DNA of 64,000 nucleotides from Takakia lepidozioides (taxonomy: Eukaryota > Streptophyta > Takakiopsida > Takakiales > Takakiaceae): contig CM060732.1 of NCBI GenBank assembly GCA_030704615.1, forward strand, positions 25,298,001-25,362,000. Reading direction: 5' to 3'. The notes below the pieces were generated by a model. It had not been told where the DNA came from. It searched no databases and saw only the letters and a program-made list of their open reading frames with translations. Both the position numbers and the translations under genes were made by a program. Positions 23,669-34,535 of this stretch are shown here, in pieces (position 1 is the stretch's first letter; each line of letters opens with the position of its first letter).

Positions 23669-23868
23669 GACATACGCTCCTTGAAAGTAGAAAAAATATT
23701 TATAGAGGCAGATCCGGATTAGGTTGGAAAGCAGTATTCTACCTCATTCGACTGTCGGTTTAGCTCCTTCCAATTCATCTCCACCGGCAGCAACTTCAAA
23801 ACATCTTGCCTTCCTTCTCCGATACCCCTCATTTTATGAGGCATGAGGTCACTGTTTCTGGAAATCAG

Positions 23869-24195
23869 TGTCAAGTTATTTTACCACTAGTGTGAAACTA
23901 GCTAGGAAATAGCTAGCTTTTACATATTGACATTTGGGATTGGCCCAAGTGTCAATCCAGGGGTCAAGGCAGATTTAGGCCCTGGAGTGGTTATCTTCAC
24001 GGCAAGCGCGGGAGGCTCATCTTTCTCGAGTTGAGCCTCACCGCGCCTAGCTATGGCGCCGTAGTGTGGATTCCCCATGGCGTGGGGTGCACTTGGCTTG
24101 ACTTGTATTTGAGTGATGAGGTTATACATGCATGAGTTTATGCTTCAGCTTTGTGAGCTCGCATGAGCTTGTGCTTGTATTCTTCCTCTTTATCA
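23869..24195 (+). repeat. Gypsy-1 5' LTR segment L
   Basis: Starts TGTCAAG and ends TTTATCA. It is 325/327 identical, with no gaps, to 34016-34342. It lacks the 185-bp segment A that precedes L at the 3' end. No TGG-type primer binding site is evident directly after it (sequence CTCGAGAAAG), so priming may be by an internal tRNA fragment or self-priming. Confidence 0.85.
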
Positions 24196-26282
24196 CTCGA
24201 GAAAGATGAGCTCGTATCTATGAGTGCTAGATACGAGTTAGTTGTAGCACTTGTGGTTTTTGCTTGAGAATGAGAGAAACCAAGTTGTTATGCAAGGAGC
24301 ACCGTGGAGCTCTTGGTTGTTAGAAGCGGAGGCGATGTGGGTTACGAGGTGGTAAACCTTGGCATTCGATCTTCAGCTTCAGAGATGAAAGCACCATACT
24401 GTAGGTATTCCAGAAGCACCTTGATGGTTTCAGATTGTGTACATGCATGAGCAAGCACGATTGGGGAGAGGACCAGTCAAGAGCAGGTTATAGTGGCTTT
24501 GGTGGCCAAAGCTGAGAACTGGACTTGGGAATGCGAGCTGTCATTGTGTGAAGGATTGCAAGACCAAGCGAAAGGCCTGATTTGGCTTGGGGCAAATCAG
24601 TGCACTTTGTTGAGTATGGTGAGATTGGGTTTCAATCTCGAGCTTCAGCATTGAGAGGGCTCTTGTCATGGCGAGAGCAGCGGCTGGAACAGGAGCTAAG
24701 AGGTGCGGCAAGGCCATGGAATGTGCACCTAGGGGTACAGAGCTGGAAGAAGAGCTCTTGCACCACAAGAGAAGTGTCTTGTGGCTGGAAATGTAAGCCT
24801 TAGGGTTTCAGGAGCTTGGCAAAGGCTATGGAGTGCTTAGTCTTGTCTAGAGAGCATAAAGGAGCCAAGGAGCAAGATAGGGGCTGATATCTCTTGTTGT
24901 GAAGAGGTTGCATGTGTGGAGCATGTATTCAGCTCATTGAAATTTTAGGCTGGTTTCCACTTGGAGTGAAAGAAAAGCACTTGTAGGGCCTATGTGAGTT
25001 GGGGTTTCAACTTCAAGCTTGAAGGGAGCGCAACTCTTGAAGCAGCAGGTGTAGGGGGCTGGAATAGGCTCTAAGACAGATGCTATGGCAAGGAGAGTGC
25101 TTGAATGAGTGCTCACAAGGGCTGGGAACCAGCAGGGCTTGGTTGTTTGCCATTGAGTTTAGTGGCGTTTGGGAGGCTAAGTGAGAAAGAAGGCTTGGTT
25201 TGTGGCAACCACCTCATGGCTTAGGGCTACTATGGTGGTGTGTGGGAGCCGAAAGAGCAAGGATACCTTGCTGATTTCCTCACAGCCACCATAGCTCGGT
25301 GGAAAGAAGCCTAGAGTCCAAGAGACACCCTAGCTTGGCGTGGCTAAACCCCTTGGAGAAATGGCTAAACTGCCATGCGGCAAGTTTGTAAAAAGACAAA
25401 CAACCCCACATTTTGTTGTGAATGAGGCTGTGAATAAACGGGCAAGCCGGCTGTGACAAAAAGGCTGTGACTGTGAAACAAGGCTGTGAGGCTGTGACAG
25501 GCTGTGGAAACACAGGCTGTGAGGGGCTGTGACAACAAGGCGGCTGTGACCCAAAGACAGGCTGTGAGGCTGTGACCCCCTGTGAAGGCTGTGAGGGCTG
25601 TGAGGCAAAGGCGGGCCAAAATGTGGGCTGTGATGGGGCTGTGACAGGCTGTGTGAAGTTGTGAGGGCGGCTGTGAGGGGCTGTGACATGAGGCCTGTGA
25701 AAGGCTGTGACGGGCTGTGTCCGGGCTGTTGTGAGGGCTGTGATGAATCCTGTGGGCCGGTGGGGCTGTGTGATGTTGTGAATGTGAGGGGCTGTGACAA
25801 ATGTGACGGGCTGTGAGGGGCTGTGAGGGGCTTGAGGCGGCGGCTGTTGAGATTGTGATTTGAGGGGCTGTGACCTGTTGGGCCGGGCTGTGTGAGAATT
25901 GACCTTGATCCTGTGCCTGAGACGGGCTGTGAGATGATGTGACGAGCTGTGAGGGGCTGTGACAGGCTGTGCCCAGTGGCCTGTGGGACTGTGACGGCTG
26001 TGACCAGTGAGCTGTGTGGGCCTGTGCTGGTCTGTGGTGGCCCGTGTTGACCTGTGGATGGCCTGTGCTGACTCGTGGAGGCACTGGTGGACTAAGGACT
26101 GGCATGTGGTCTGGAAGGCCGAATTTTGAAGCTCGTGGAGGGGTTTGAGGAGTATCTTCATGATATTCCCATGGTCATGCAAGTTCAGGTGTAGGCTATG
26201 TTAGGAACTTAGTATTCCAAACCATAAGCCGCAACAGGTTCTCTACCCGGTTACCTTGTGGAGAGGGGGTTAGGGACATGTT
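24196..26282 (+). other. Gypsy-1 leader with TGTGA-rich minisatellite
   Basis: About 2 kb without sense coding. From about 25430 to 26070 it consists of short degenerate tandem units of GGCTGTGA(C/G)GG type, with strong purine and G bias on the plus strand. The antisense strand is open in several frames over this stretch only because of the repeat. Confidence 0.7.
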
Positions 26283-28083
26283 CATGACCGGTTGAGTGTC
26301 AACACGGAGGTGCCACTAGTTGCTGGGGACAGTGCCGGTTCGAGCACTAGCGATACTAGTGGGTACACGAGACGAGGTGTGCGGTTTAGGCCACCTTCAC
26401 CTCCTGTGTCTTCCACGGAAGGTTCTGATTCGGATTGTGAATCAGGAGGACTCATACCGGCGGTGCAAGTTGTTTCTTTGCCATTGTTGTGGGACACAAT
26501 GGAGGAGATGTATGGAGCTACCAAGGGGCCACGAAGGTACTCTGGGGCGGTGGGCCATCGAGTTGGATGATTTTATCCAAGAGTTTGATAGTTGTGTGAT
26601 TTGCAGCAAATGCGCAATCCACAACTATTTACGCCGTTCATGGCATGGAAAGGGCTGTTTCAGCACCTTGAGGGGCCTATGGATGATTACCATGAGTTCA
26701 GGCGGGGGCATGAGGTTGAGATCGAGGAGTGGAGGATGTACTGGTCACCCGACTATGTCTCCATCACTAGGGGCACTAGAGCCACGAGGGCAGTGGCTAC
26801 CTGCCGCTGCACCGGCAGCTTCAGCAAGCAGCAGTGGGACTGGTGGTACAGTAGCTACGACGTCCACCCAAGCCACTACCGCACCAGCACTAGCACCCGT
26901 GCCTGCCTTCAACCCTGTTGTGGAGTTCTTCGAAGAGTTGAGAGGGAACTACCAAGGGGTGAGGACAGAGAAGTTGCGGAGCTTGCAAGAGTTCCAACGG
27001 AAGCCGACCGAGAGCTTGAGGGAGGCTTTCACTCGCATGAGGCGCTTGATAAATGTAACCCAAGGGGTTACGGAAGCTCAGGCAGTCCAATTCTGGTATG
27101 GGATATTGGACAAGGAGCTGAGGAGAAGGGTGCGGGATGCAACTCTCCTACAAGCGGCCCAACCCACCTTAGCAAATGTGTTTTTGCTGGCAGAGCGGAT
27201 AGAGCTCAACATGGTGGAGGAACGAGTGGTCATGGTGGGATTTGCTAAGGAGACACCACGGGGTAGTGGTGCTCCTAGCCAACCACTACCTCAACGTGCT
27301 CAAGGCAACAAGGGGGCTCAGGTGAAGCTCAGGGAAGGGCAGAGAGGACCTCAGATGCAGGGGTCTCTCCCTTCATTTGCTGGCCAACAACGGGCGGATG
27401 TGGTGTGCTGGACATGTGGAGGACCCCATGTCAAGAAGGATTGCCCAGAGGGAGGCAAAGGGTCGGCACATGCACAGCCTGCACAGTTGCAGTGTGGGCA
27501 TTGTGGCAAGCACGGGCATGGAGAGGCCCAGTGTTATGGTTTGCATCCTGAGTTGCGCCCAGGCCAGTTCCAAGGGAACAATGGTGGCCGGGGGCGAGGT
27601 GGAGCAGCCCAGAGAGGACGAGGTGGCCAGCCACGAGGTGCAGGCCAAGGGCAAGCTCAACGTGGCCAAGGACGCGGAGGTCAGGGTGTTGACCAAGGCA
27701 TGGCCAACCGGCTTCAGCAGCTAGAGCAGAGGCTCGCTGCCATGGCTACAGCTCAGGTGGTACCGGCTCTAAGGCCGGATGGTCCACCTCCTGCTCCTGA
27801 GGGAGGAGATATGGGAGGCATGGGATTCATGTGTGGAGCAGCACTACCACTAGTGCAGGTGGAGTCTGCTGCAGCCGTGACTCGAGGAGCAGCACGAGTT
27901 CCTGAGCCACGAGGTGCAGAGGTGGAGTTGGATCCACAGCGTGGGGAGGCAAGCCGTCAGGCTAGGCTTCCTCAGTCATTCACATTGGCGGAGACAGTGT
28001 CGACGCCATCCATGGCACCTAGTTCTCGCCCGACTGTTACCGAGGCGGAGGTACTATGCCATTGGGGAGAGCTACACGGGTAG
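26283..28083 (+). pseudogene. Gypsy-1 gag (capsid and two zinc knuckles), frameshifted
   Basis: The reading starts in the 26292-26570 frame (acidic/Ser-Pro-rich, then TMEEMYGATKGPRRYSG) and changes frame near 26565, 26595 and 26790. From there it is open to 28083. The middle has the capsid-like region (FFEELRGNYQGVRTEKLRSL, ESLREAFTRMRRLINVTQ, FWYGILDKELRRRVRDAT). Two CCHC-type knuckles follow: CWTCGGPHVKKDC (27408-27446) and CGHCGKHGHGEAQC. Then comes an RG/GQ-rich basic tail (27580-27700). The protein would package the element RNA. It is non-functional as read because of three frame changes. Confidence 0.85.
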
Positions 28084-28173
28084 CACCACTACCTAGTGTT
28101 GCCAAGGCTACGGCAGCTAGTGTGCTGCTAGGAGCGGCCACATCTGTGTGCCAGGCTCCATTGTTCGGCTACC

Positions 28174-29130
28174 ATGATTGCGACGCCGGGGGTAAGACCA
28201 GCTGAGGTGTTCAGGCTGGCAGCTACACTCTGTGAGAGTGGGGAGGTTACTTCATCTTCTGCGGAGATAGTGGGAGGTGTAGTGCCGGAGGGATCCTCGG
28301 ATTTGAGGGTCAAGACTGCCACGGCGGCGCCATGGCAAGCTGCAGCTGCCAGGTTGATGGAGCTGCCAGCTAGGCCAGCCATTGAGCGCGCCATGGTGAC
28401 ACCTGGAGTTGTCATGTTAGACAACCAGGATGGCATTTTCTGTTTGAGTGGACCGGCAGGCAAGAGGTACCGGCCACTGCGGGTCTTGTTGGACTCGGGA
28501 GCTCAGCCACTGATGCTGGGCAGAGCTGCTATTGCAGGCTTGGGCCTCACGGAGGCGGATATGGAGCCTTGTCCTTTCCAGATACAGACGTCTCTGGGAG
28601 GATCGGAGCAGGCTCGGGGCATGACACGGTGAGTTGGCTATCAGACTACGGCCGGATCACCCTACAGATGGCTCAGTGATGCGAGCCAAGGCCATTGTGA
28701 CAGACGCAGTCTCATACGATGTCCTGGTTGGTGGGGCAGTGTTGTACCCCATGGGCTTCACCCTGGATTTTTGGGAGGAGTCAGCTTCCTATAGGCCTGC
28801 ATGGCAGTCAGGGGAGGGCCGGCGTGTGCAGCTCCCTGTGACGTTCATAGGAGGAGTTGCGGTTGCCCAGCGAGGCAAGATGCCGACACTAGCAGCATTC
28901 ACAGCGGCAGTGAGTTGGCCTAGAGAGTTGCTTGAGGGCAATGCTCATTCAGAGGATGTACCACCTCCGGGAGAGCAGGATGACATGTATGGTATGGCGG
29001 AGTTGCCTACCATGGTTGCTCAGACTCCATTGTGGGGCACGAGCAAGGATTTGCAGCGGGATGCTGATCGACGGGTGCAACAAGCCTGGGTGGAGGCTTT
29101 TGTACCGTCAGGAGAGGAGGAGAGAGTGTG
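28174..29130 (+). pseudogene. Gypsy-1 aspartic protease region and linker
   Basis: The retropepsin motif LLDSGAQPLMLGR has its catalytic DSG at 28492-28500, preceded by a hydrophobic strand and followed by GLGLTEADMEPC. A frameshift at about 28632 moves to the next frame, where VSYDVLVGGAVLYPMGFTLD fits the second half of a retropepsin. The chain then continues as a linker into the methyltransferase, with another frame change near 29130. Confidence 0.75.
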
Positions 29131-30160
29131 GGGATTGCACCAGGACCACCTCAATTGTCTCCATTGGACACCACACCTATTGTGTGGCAGTCTCCGGATG
29201 AAGGCATTTGTCTTCTGGACTTGTTTGGCGGGATCAGCACCGGATTGGCTGCTGTGTTACAGGCAGGTGTACGAGTTCGGCGTTACCTGTATGTGGAGAG
29301 GGATGAGACTGCACGACGCGTTTCACTTCGCCATGTTGCTCAGTTGGTGCAGCGGTACCCTGAGTTGTTGTCGGTGTCTGCAATTCGTGGATATCAGCAG
29401 GCCTTGCCAGCAGACATTTCGTTGCTGGGGGCGCAGGATTTGGAGCGGGTTGGCTCCATTGATCTGGTAGTGGCAGGTTGGCCTGCCAAGGGCATTCATC
29501 AGCCGGGCATGGCAATGGATTGCGAGACTCGAGGTCGGGTCTGTTTTGGGAGATGGTGCGGGTTTTGCGCCACTTGCAGCTTCATCAAGCTGTATCTCCA
29601 GCATACATCTTGGAGAATGTGCCACTGATGGGCGATTCTCGGGCCAGGGTGATGGCCAGTGTGCATCAAGTCCGGTCGTGGCTTGGGTCAGCAGTGTTGC
29701 TAGAGATGCAGCTACAGTGGGGTCACGGGCTCATCGTCCACGGCTATGGTGGACTAACATGATGCCACCCGCACTGCTCAAGCGTGCATTTGATGGGGTG
29801 CAGCGGCCAGCACATCTCACAGTGGATAACATTCTGGACACAGGGAGGCAGTCTCAACGTGTGAGACACGATGACCGTTCGCCTTTGGCAGTGGTCAACA
29901 AGGTGGGTCAACCACGAGCAGCATTACCTACACTGCTCAGCTTCCCAGGATCGCATGCTTTCCGGGATAGTGGACCTGGCCTCCTGTGGGATGCTCAGTT
30001 GCAGCAGTTAGTGGAGCCTAATGCTGACGAGCGTGAGCGGGCAATGGGTTTTACGGGGGGCGGTGTCGTCTCTTTCTGAGGCATCACGTCGTCAAGTGTT
30101 GGGGCAAGCAATGGATCTCAATTGCTTGACCTGGATTATCAGCTTGGCTCTAGCTGAGCA
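29131..30160 (+). pseudogene. Gypsy-1 cytosine-5 DNA methyltransferase domain
   Basis: Conserved m5C methyltransferase motifs appear in order. Motif I is LLDLFGGISTGLAAVL (29212 on). The acidic SAM contact is in YVERDE. Motif IV is GWP then CQGHSSAG, with the catalytic Cys codon at 29484-29486. Motif VI is ILENVP (about 29610). Motif VIII is RPRLWWTN (29735-29758). A target-recognition-like region follows, then ADERERAMGF and motif X GQAMDLNCLTW (30101 on). Frame changes occur at 29482-29484 (one base missing exactly before the Pro-Cys codon), near 29750 and near 30050. The order I-IV-VI-VIII-X matches the DNMT/DRM-like superfamily in unpermuted form. In an element this domain could methylate new or old copies. 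It is broken as read. Confidence 0.85.
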
Positions 30161-30540
30161 ACGCAGAGTGCGGAATACACTTCCCTCAATGGTCTCTCTG
30201 CCTACCGAGACGGTACAGGCAGTGAGTGGGGGCGAGCATATGAGGACCACGGGGTGCATGCATCCATGGCACACGTGGGAGGTGCTCGAGGTTCAGAGGG
30301 AGTTGGCAGCCAAGGCGGCTGTGATGGATGAGGTTGGGGATTCTTCTCGGGTTGAGGAGGTCCTCAAGGATGAGATGATGGGGCAGGATGAGGCCTTGTC
30401 ATTGACTGAGCAGGTAGGGAGTACTGCTCAAGAGGTTGCAGCATAGCAACCACGGGACGCGTCCTCTACCTCTAAGCCCACTGGACTTAAGGTTGTAGTT
30501 ACGGAGGACAATTGGGAGCCTGACATTGGACCCATTGTCA
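30161..30540 (+). other. Linker between methyltransferase and reverse transcriptase
   Basis: Open in frame to a stop at 30444-30446, with an acidic, Glu/Val-rich composition (WHTWEVLEVQRELAAKAA, SSRVEEVLKDEMMGQDEA). No known domain was recognised. Confidence 0.5.
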
Positions 30541-33428
30541 CGGAGGAGAGAGACGACGTATACGGCGGTTCCTGAGGGCTTACAGGAATTGCTTTGCCTT
30601 CAGTTTGAAGGACTTGGGAGCACTGAAGGGTCAAGAGATCCGTATTGAGTTGGCCACTGACACGCCAATCTTTCGGAGACCCTATAGATACAGTGACATG
30701 GAGAGGTCTTTGATTCAGATGAGGACTCAAGATCTCTGGGAGGCAGGTTTGGTGGAGCTCTCTGGTGGAGAGTATGCTTCAGCCACAGTGATGCCAGCCA
30801 AGAAGGATGTATGGCAATTGGACGGAGAGACGTATGTGCGGTGATTACCGGCCTGTAAATCGTCAGACCAAGTCCGATAAGTATGCCATGCCAACACCAG
30901 AGGAGATCTTTGATGCCATCGGGCATGCTAAGGCCTTTAGCACTTTGGATTTACGATCCGGATCACCAGTTGCCAATCAAGGAGGCGGACAAGCAGAAGA
31001 CGGCATTCTGGGGGATCAATGAGCACGGCAAGGATTGCCTATATCAGTGGCGGTTCTTACCATTTGGGCTTAAGAATGCTCCTGCAGAGTTTCAGAGAGT
31101 CATGGATAGGATTCTAGCAGGGGTGGACTTTGCTCGGTGCTACATAGATGACATCATCATCTTTAGTGTTACGATGGAGGAGCATGAGAGACACCTTCAG
31201 GTGGTATTGGAGCGCTTGAGAGCGCACGGATTGAAGTTGCATCCGGGGAAGTGCAAGTTTTTCCACAACCAGATTGAGTATCTGGGTCACATGATATATC
31301 CTGGAGGATTGGGGGTACAGCAGACTAAGGTAGAGGCCATTGCACAAATTCCACGCCCCACGGATGTGAGCCGAGTTCGAGCTTTCATGGGGTTGGCAAA
31401 CTATTATAGACGGTTTGTCAAGGGATTTAGTACCATTGCAAAGGCTCTAACCAAGCTGACCAAGGTGGACCAGGAGTGGCAGTGGGAAGATGAGCAGGAA
31501 CGAGCTTTTCAAGAGCTCAAGGCGAGGTTGACCTCGGCGCCTATCTTGAGACGACCTATCAGGGGGCGTCCCTTTCAGCTGCATACGGATTGGAGCATGC
31601 TGGGGCTTGGAGCGGTGCTCACACAGGTGGATGATGAGGGAAGAGAGTTCGTAGTGGCTTACGCTAGCCGCTCGAACAACGCTGCAGAGGCTAAGTACAG
31701 CTCATATGAGGGAGAGTGCTTAGCTGCAGTGTGGGCCGTGGCACACTTCAGGTGCTATCTATACGGCAATCTTTTCACCCTTGTCACGGATCACCAGCCA
31801 CTCAAGTGGTTGATGGAGTCAGACAAGCTTACGGGGAAGCTTGCACGGTGGGCACTTATACTCCAGGAGTATGACTTTCAGGTTGTGCATCGACCGGGTT
31901 TGGTCAATCGGGATGCGGATGGATTGAGTCGCAATCCATGCATGAGCCAGCAGGATGACACTGGAGCTCGGTGGCATGGTGAGACGGACGAGGAGATGGT
32001 GCCGGGATGGCACGCATCTGCATTTTTGTGTATCTTGGCATCGGGAGGTCAGATTGGACCTACAACAGGGATGACTGTAGACGGAGTGTCTGAGGACCCT
32101 GAGGCTAGTGATGAGCTAGGTGGTGCCAGAGATATACATGAGGATTCGGCTGTGTTGGACTACCTCCGCACGGGAGACACGGCAGCCATTGTGACTGCCA
32201 GGGAGAGGGATCGGATCCTGCAACGAGCCAAGAGGTTCAAGTGGGAGGGGATACACCTACTTCGAGTGTGGGAGGATGGTCGGGTGAGGATTGTGCCTCA
32301 CCCCACACAGCGTGCACGGTTAGTGCGGCATGCCCATGAGGAGTTGGGGCATTTTGGAGTGCGACGCACTCACAGTTTACTGCAGGGGCAGTATTGGTGG
32401 CGTGGTATGCATACAGAGGTGCAACAGTTTGTGGCTAGGTGCATGGTGTGTGACAGGGTGCGTGCTTCATTCAACGCCCCTACACCACAGTTGCATCCTT
32501 TACCAATCATGGGATTGGGCTACAGGTGGAGTCTTGACTTCGCAGGACCGTTGCCACTGACTATGCGCCACCACAGATATGTGTTGGTGATGGTGGAGCA
32601 CTTCTCCAAGTGGATTGAGTTGGTTCCATTGCCTGACAAGGCTAGTGAGGGGGCTGCGTATGCATTCTTGGATCGTGTGCTTAGCCGATTTGGTGCTCCA
32701 GCTGAGGTACTCACGGACCAAGGGAGAGAGTTCTTGGGGGAGTTTCAGGCTTTGTGTGATAAAGCCTTGATAGACCACCGCACCACTTCTCGGGATCATC
32801 CTGAGGCCGATGGCTTAGCAGAGAGAGTTGTTCAGACGGTGAAGAGGGGTTTGCGCAAGTATGGCTTGCAGAAGGGACACCTAGGAGATTGGGATCTTCA
32901 GGTTCCTTGGTTAGCCATGGGCTACAGGTTCAGCAAACAAGCATCACTTGCCTCCTTCTCACCATATTTCCTTCTCTTTGGCCGAGAGCCGGATTTGCCT
33001 GCAGCCATTCGTAGGGACACTGCTCAAGTCCTTAACCTTGACGATCCGGACGTGGGTACGTGCATGTGATCAGCGTGCAGAGTTGTTCAAGAAAGTCATG
33101 CCCATGGCTTTTGAGAACCTTGCCATTGCACAGCACCGTGATACGTTGAGGTATGCCACTATACGTGGTGGAGGATATCGTCCTGGGGTTCGGAGGTTTA
33201 GCCCTGGTGACTATTTATTTGCAGCAGACTGCTCCTACGACTCTGGATGTTACTGCAGGGCGTGTTATTCTGAGGGTTCGAGAGGTGTTGCCCTCAGGGG
33301 TCCTGATCTTAGAGGGTCGGGATGGCATGACTTGGAAAGACCATGTGCGTAATTGTGCGCCATGTCACCTTCCCAATGTCGATGGCAGAGTTGACCCAAA
33401 CTTGGCAGTGGTACCTGCAGGTTTGAGG
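30541..33428 (+). pseudogene. Gypsy-1 reverse transcriptase, RNase H and integrase
   Basis: Reverse transcriptase begins after a short frame break with DLGALKGQEIRIEL and FRRPYRYS. It changes frame near 30820 and 30950, then is open from 30883 to 33069. The fingers/palm motif WRFLPFGLKNAPAEFQRVMD precedes the active site YIDD at 31141-31152. RNase H has the starting Asp in LHTDWSMLGLGAVLTQ and DHQPLKWLM. Integrase has an H2C2 zinc-binding module (HAHEELGHFG, CMVCDRV) and a DDE core (SLDFAGPLP, LTDQGREFLGEF, HPEADGLAERVVQ). Past a frame break near 33050 follows the C-terminal SH3-like part (RRFSPGDY, then VTAGRVILRVREVLPSG). Family: Ty3/Gypsy. Confidence 0.9.
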
Positions 33429-33571
33429 TGCATGCTCTGTGGGTCTGCCAAAGGGGCAGCCACCATGCTGGTGTGATCGATGCTCAAGGGGTTGGCATAT
33501 GGGGATGCTTGACACCACCTCTTGAGAAGGTTCCTGACGGAGATTGGTTGTGTCCACACTGCTTGGGATAG
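33429..33571 (+). pseudogene. PHD finger at the end of Gypsy-1 integrase
   Basis: In frame with the integrase tail, CMLCGSAKGAATMLV is followed by a one-base loss (about 33475). The next frame reads CDRCSRGWHMG, and after a one-base gain (about 33504) CLTPPLEKVPDGDWLCPHC, then a stop. Together these give a full C4-H-C3 PHD zinc finger: two CxxC pairs, WHMxC, and a final WLCPxC with the conserved Trp. PHD fingers read histone H3 tails. Here it occupies the place where chromoviruses carry a chromodomain, which suggests chromatin targeting of integration. Confidence 0.8.
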
Positions 33572-33818
33572 TGGCAGTGGACATGACTGGAGGCAGCTAA
33601 CAAGACATGGGAGGCCAAGCTCATAGGAGTCAATACATGATCCCAAGCTCAAGTTCACAGGTTGCAAGACGGCGACTAACGATGGGGCAACTCTTGCACC
33701 CGGCCTCTTGATCTATCGAGTTTGAGTGTAGTAGGGATAGTGGTGGAGGACTTAGTGAGGCTATGGTCACTATCACATCTTGTGGCTACCTGGACTTAGA
33801 GGGACCTAAGCACCAGCT

Positions 33819-33827
33819 AGGGGGGCG
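33819..33827 (+). promoter_or_regulatory. Gypsy-1 polypurine tract
   Basis: AGGGGGGCG lies immediately before segment A (starting ATTGTGTGG), where plus-strand priming would define the LTR start. This supports A as the U3 part of the LTR. Confidence 0.65.
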
Positions 33828-34342
33828 ATTGTGTGGACTAGTGACTGCCATAGTGGGCAGCATAGTGGCAGCCTAGTGACTGACTAGTTGTAGCCTAGTG
33901 GTTGGACTAGTGGCTGGACTAGTACTAGTGGTATACTAGTGTGTGGTGTGCACATGTGTTGTGTGGTTTTGGACAGCGTATGTAGTTGTGTAGCGATATG
34001 TATGCGCACGACAGCTGTCAAGTTATTTTACCACTAGTGTGAAACTAGCTAGGAAATAGCTAGCTTTTACATATTGACATTTGGGATTGGCCCAAGTGTC
34101 AATCCAGGGGTCAAGGCAGATTTAGGCCCTGGAGTGGTTATCTTCACGGCAAGCGCGGGAGGCTCATCTTTCTCGAGTTGAGCCTCACCGCGCCTAGCTA
34201 TGGCGCCGTAGTGTGGATTCCCCATGGCGTGGGGTGCACTTGGCTTGACTTGTATTTGAGTGATGAGGTTATATATGCATGAGTTTATGCTTCAGCTTTG
34301 TGAGCTCGCATGAGCTTGTGCTTGTATTCTTCTTCTTTATCA
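33828..34342 (+). repeat. Gypsy-1 3' LTR (segments A and L)
   Basis: Segment A (33828-34012, rich in ACTAGT palindromes) is joined by AGC to segment L (34016-34342). The whole reads TG...CA from 33830 to 34342, directly after the polypurine tract, so it is the best candidate for the full LTR of about 513 bp. Confidence 0.7.
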
Positions 34343-34530
34343 TTGTGTGGACTAGTGACTGCCATAGTGGGCAGCATAGTGGCAGCCTAGTGACTGACTA
34401 GTTGTAGCCTAGTGGTTGGACTAGTGGCTGGACTAGTGGTAGACTAGTGGTATACTAGTCTGTGGTGTGCACATGTGTTGTGTGGTTTTGGACAGCGATG
34501 TAGTTGTGTAGCGATATGTATGCGCACGAC
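34343..34530 (+). repeat. Extra partial LTR (segment A')
   Basis: A second copy of segment A, differing by a 5-base indel and a few single bases, follows L head to tail with one T between CA and TG. It ends at GCGCACGAC, exactly where A joins L elsewhere, and is followed by the ATCAG duplication. Confidence 0.8.
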
Positions 34531-34535
34531 ATCAG

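Larger units (their letters stand above)
23869..34530 (+). mobile_element. Gypsy-1: Ty3/Gypsy retrotransposon with DNA methyltransferase and PHD finger
   Basis: Order on the plus strand: LTR segment L (23869-24195), repeat-rich leader, gag, aspartic protease, cytosine-5 methyltransferase, reverse transcriptase, RNase H, integrase, SH3-like tail, PHD finger, polypurine tract, then LTR segments A-L-A'. The insertion is flanked by ATCAG on both sides (23864-23868 and 34531-34535). The two L copies (327 bp each) differ at only 2 positions, so the insertion is young. Even so, the coding part shows at least a dozen frameshifts. No palindromes of the island type occur inside it. It interrupts a minus-strand gene with exons at 22872-23399 and about 34960-35270. 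Confidence 0.9.

Noticed and set aside
25280-26182. 300-codon minus-strand open frame rich in His, Ser, Pro and Gln
   Set aside because: It is the antisense of the TGTGA minisatellite in the Gypsy-1 leader, open in several frames at once; composition is explained by the repeat.
26442-27696. Minus-strand genes opposite Gypsy-1 gag
   Set aside because: Antisense shadows of gag with no conserved motif.
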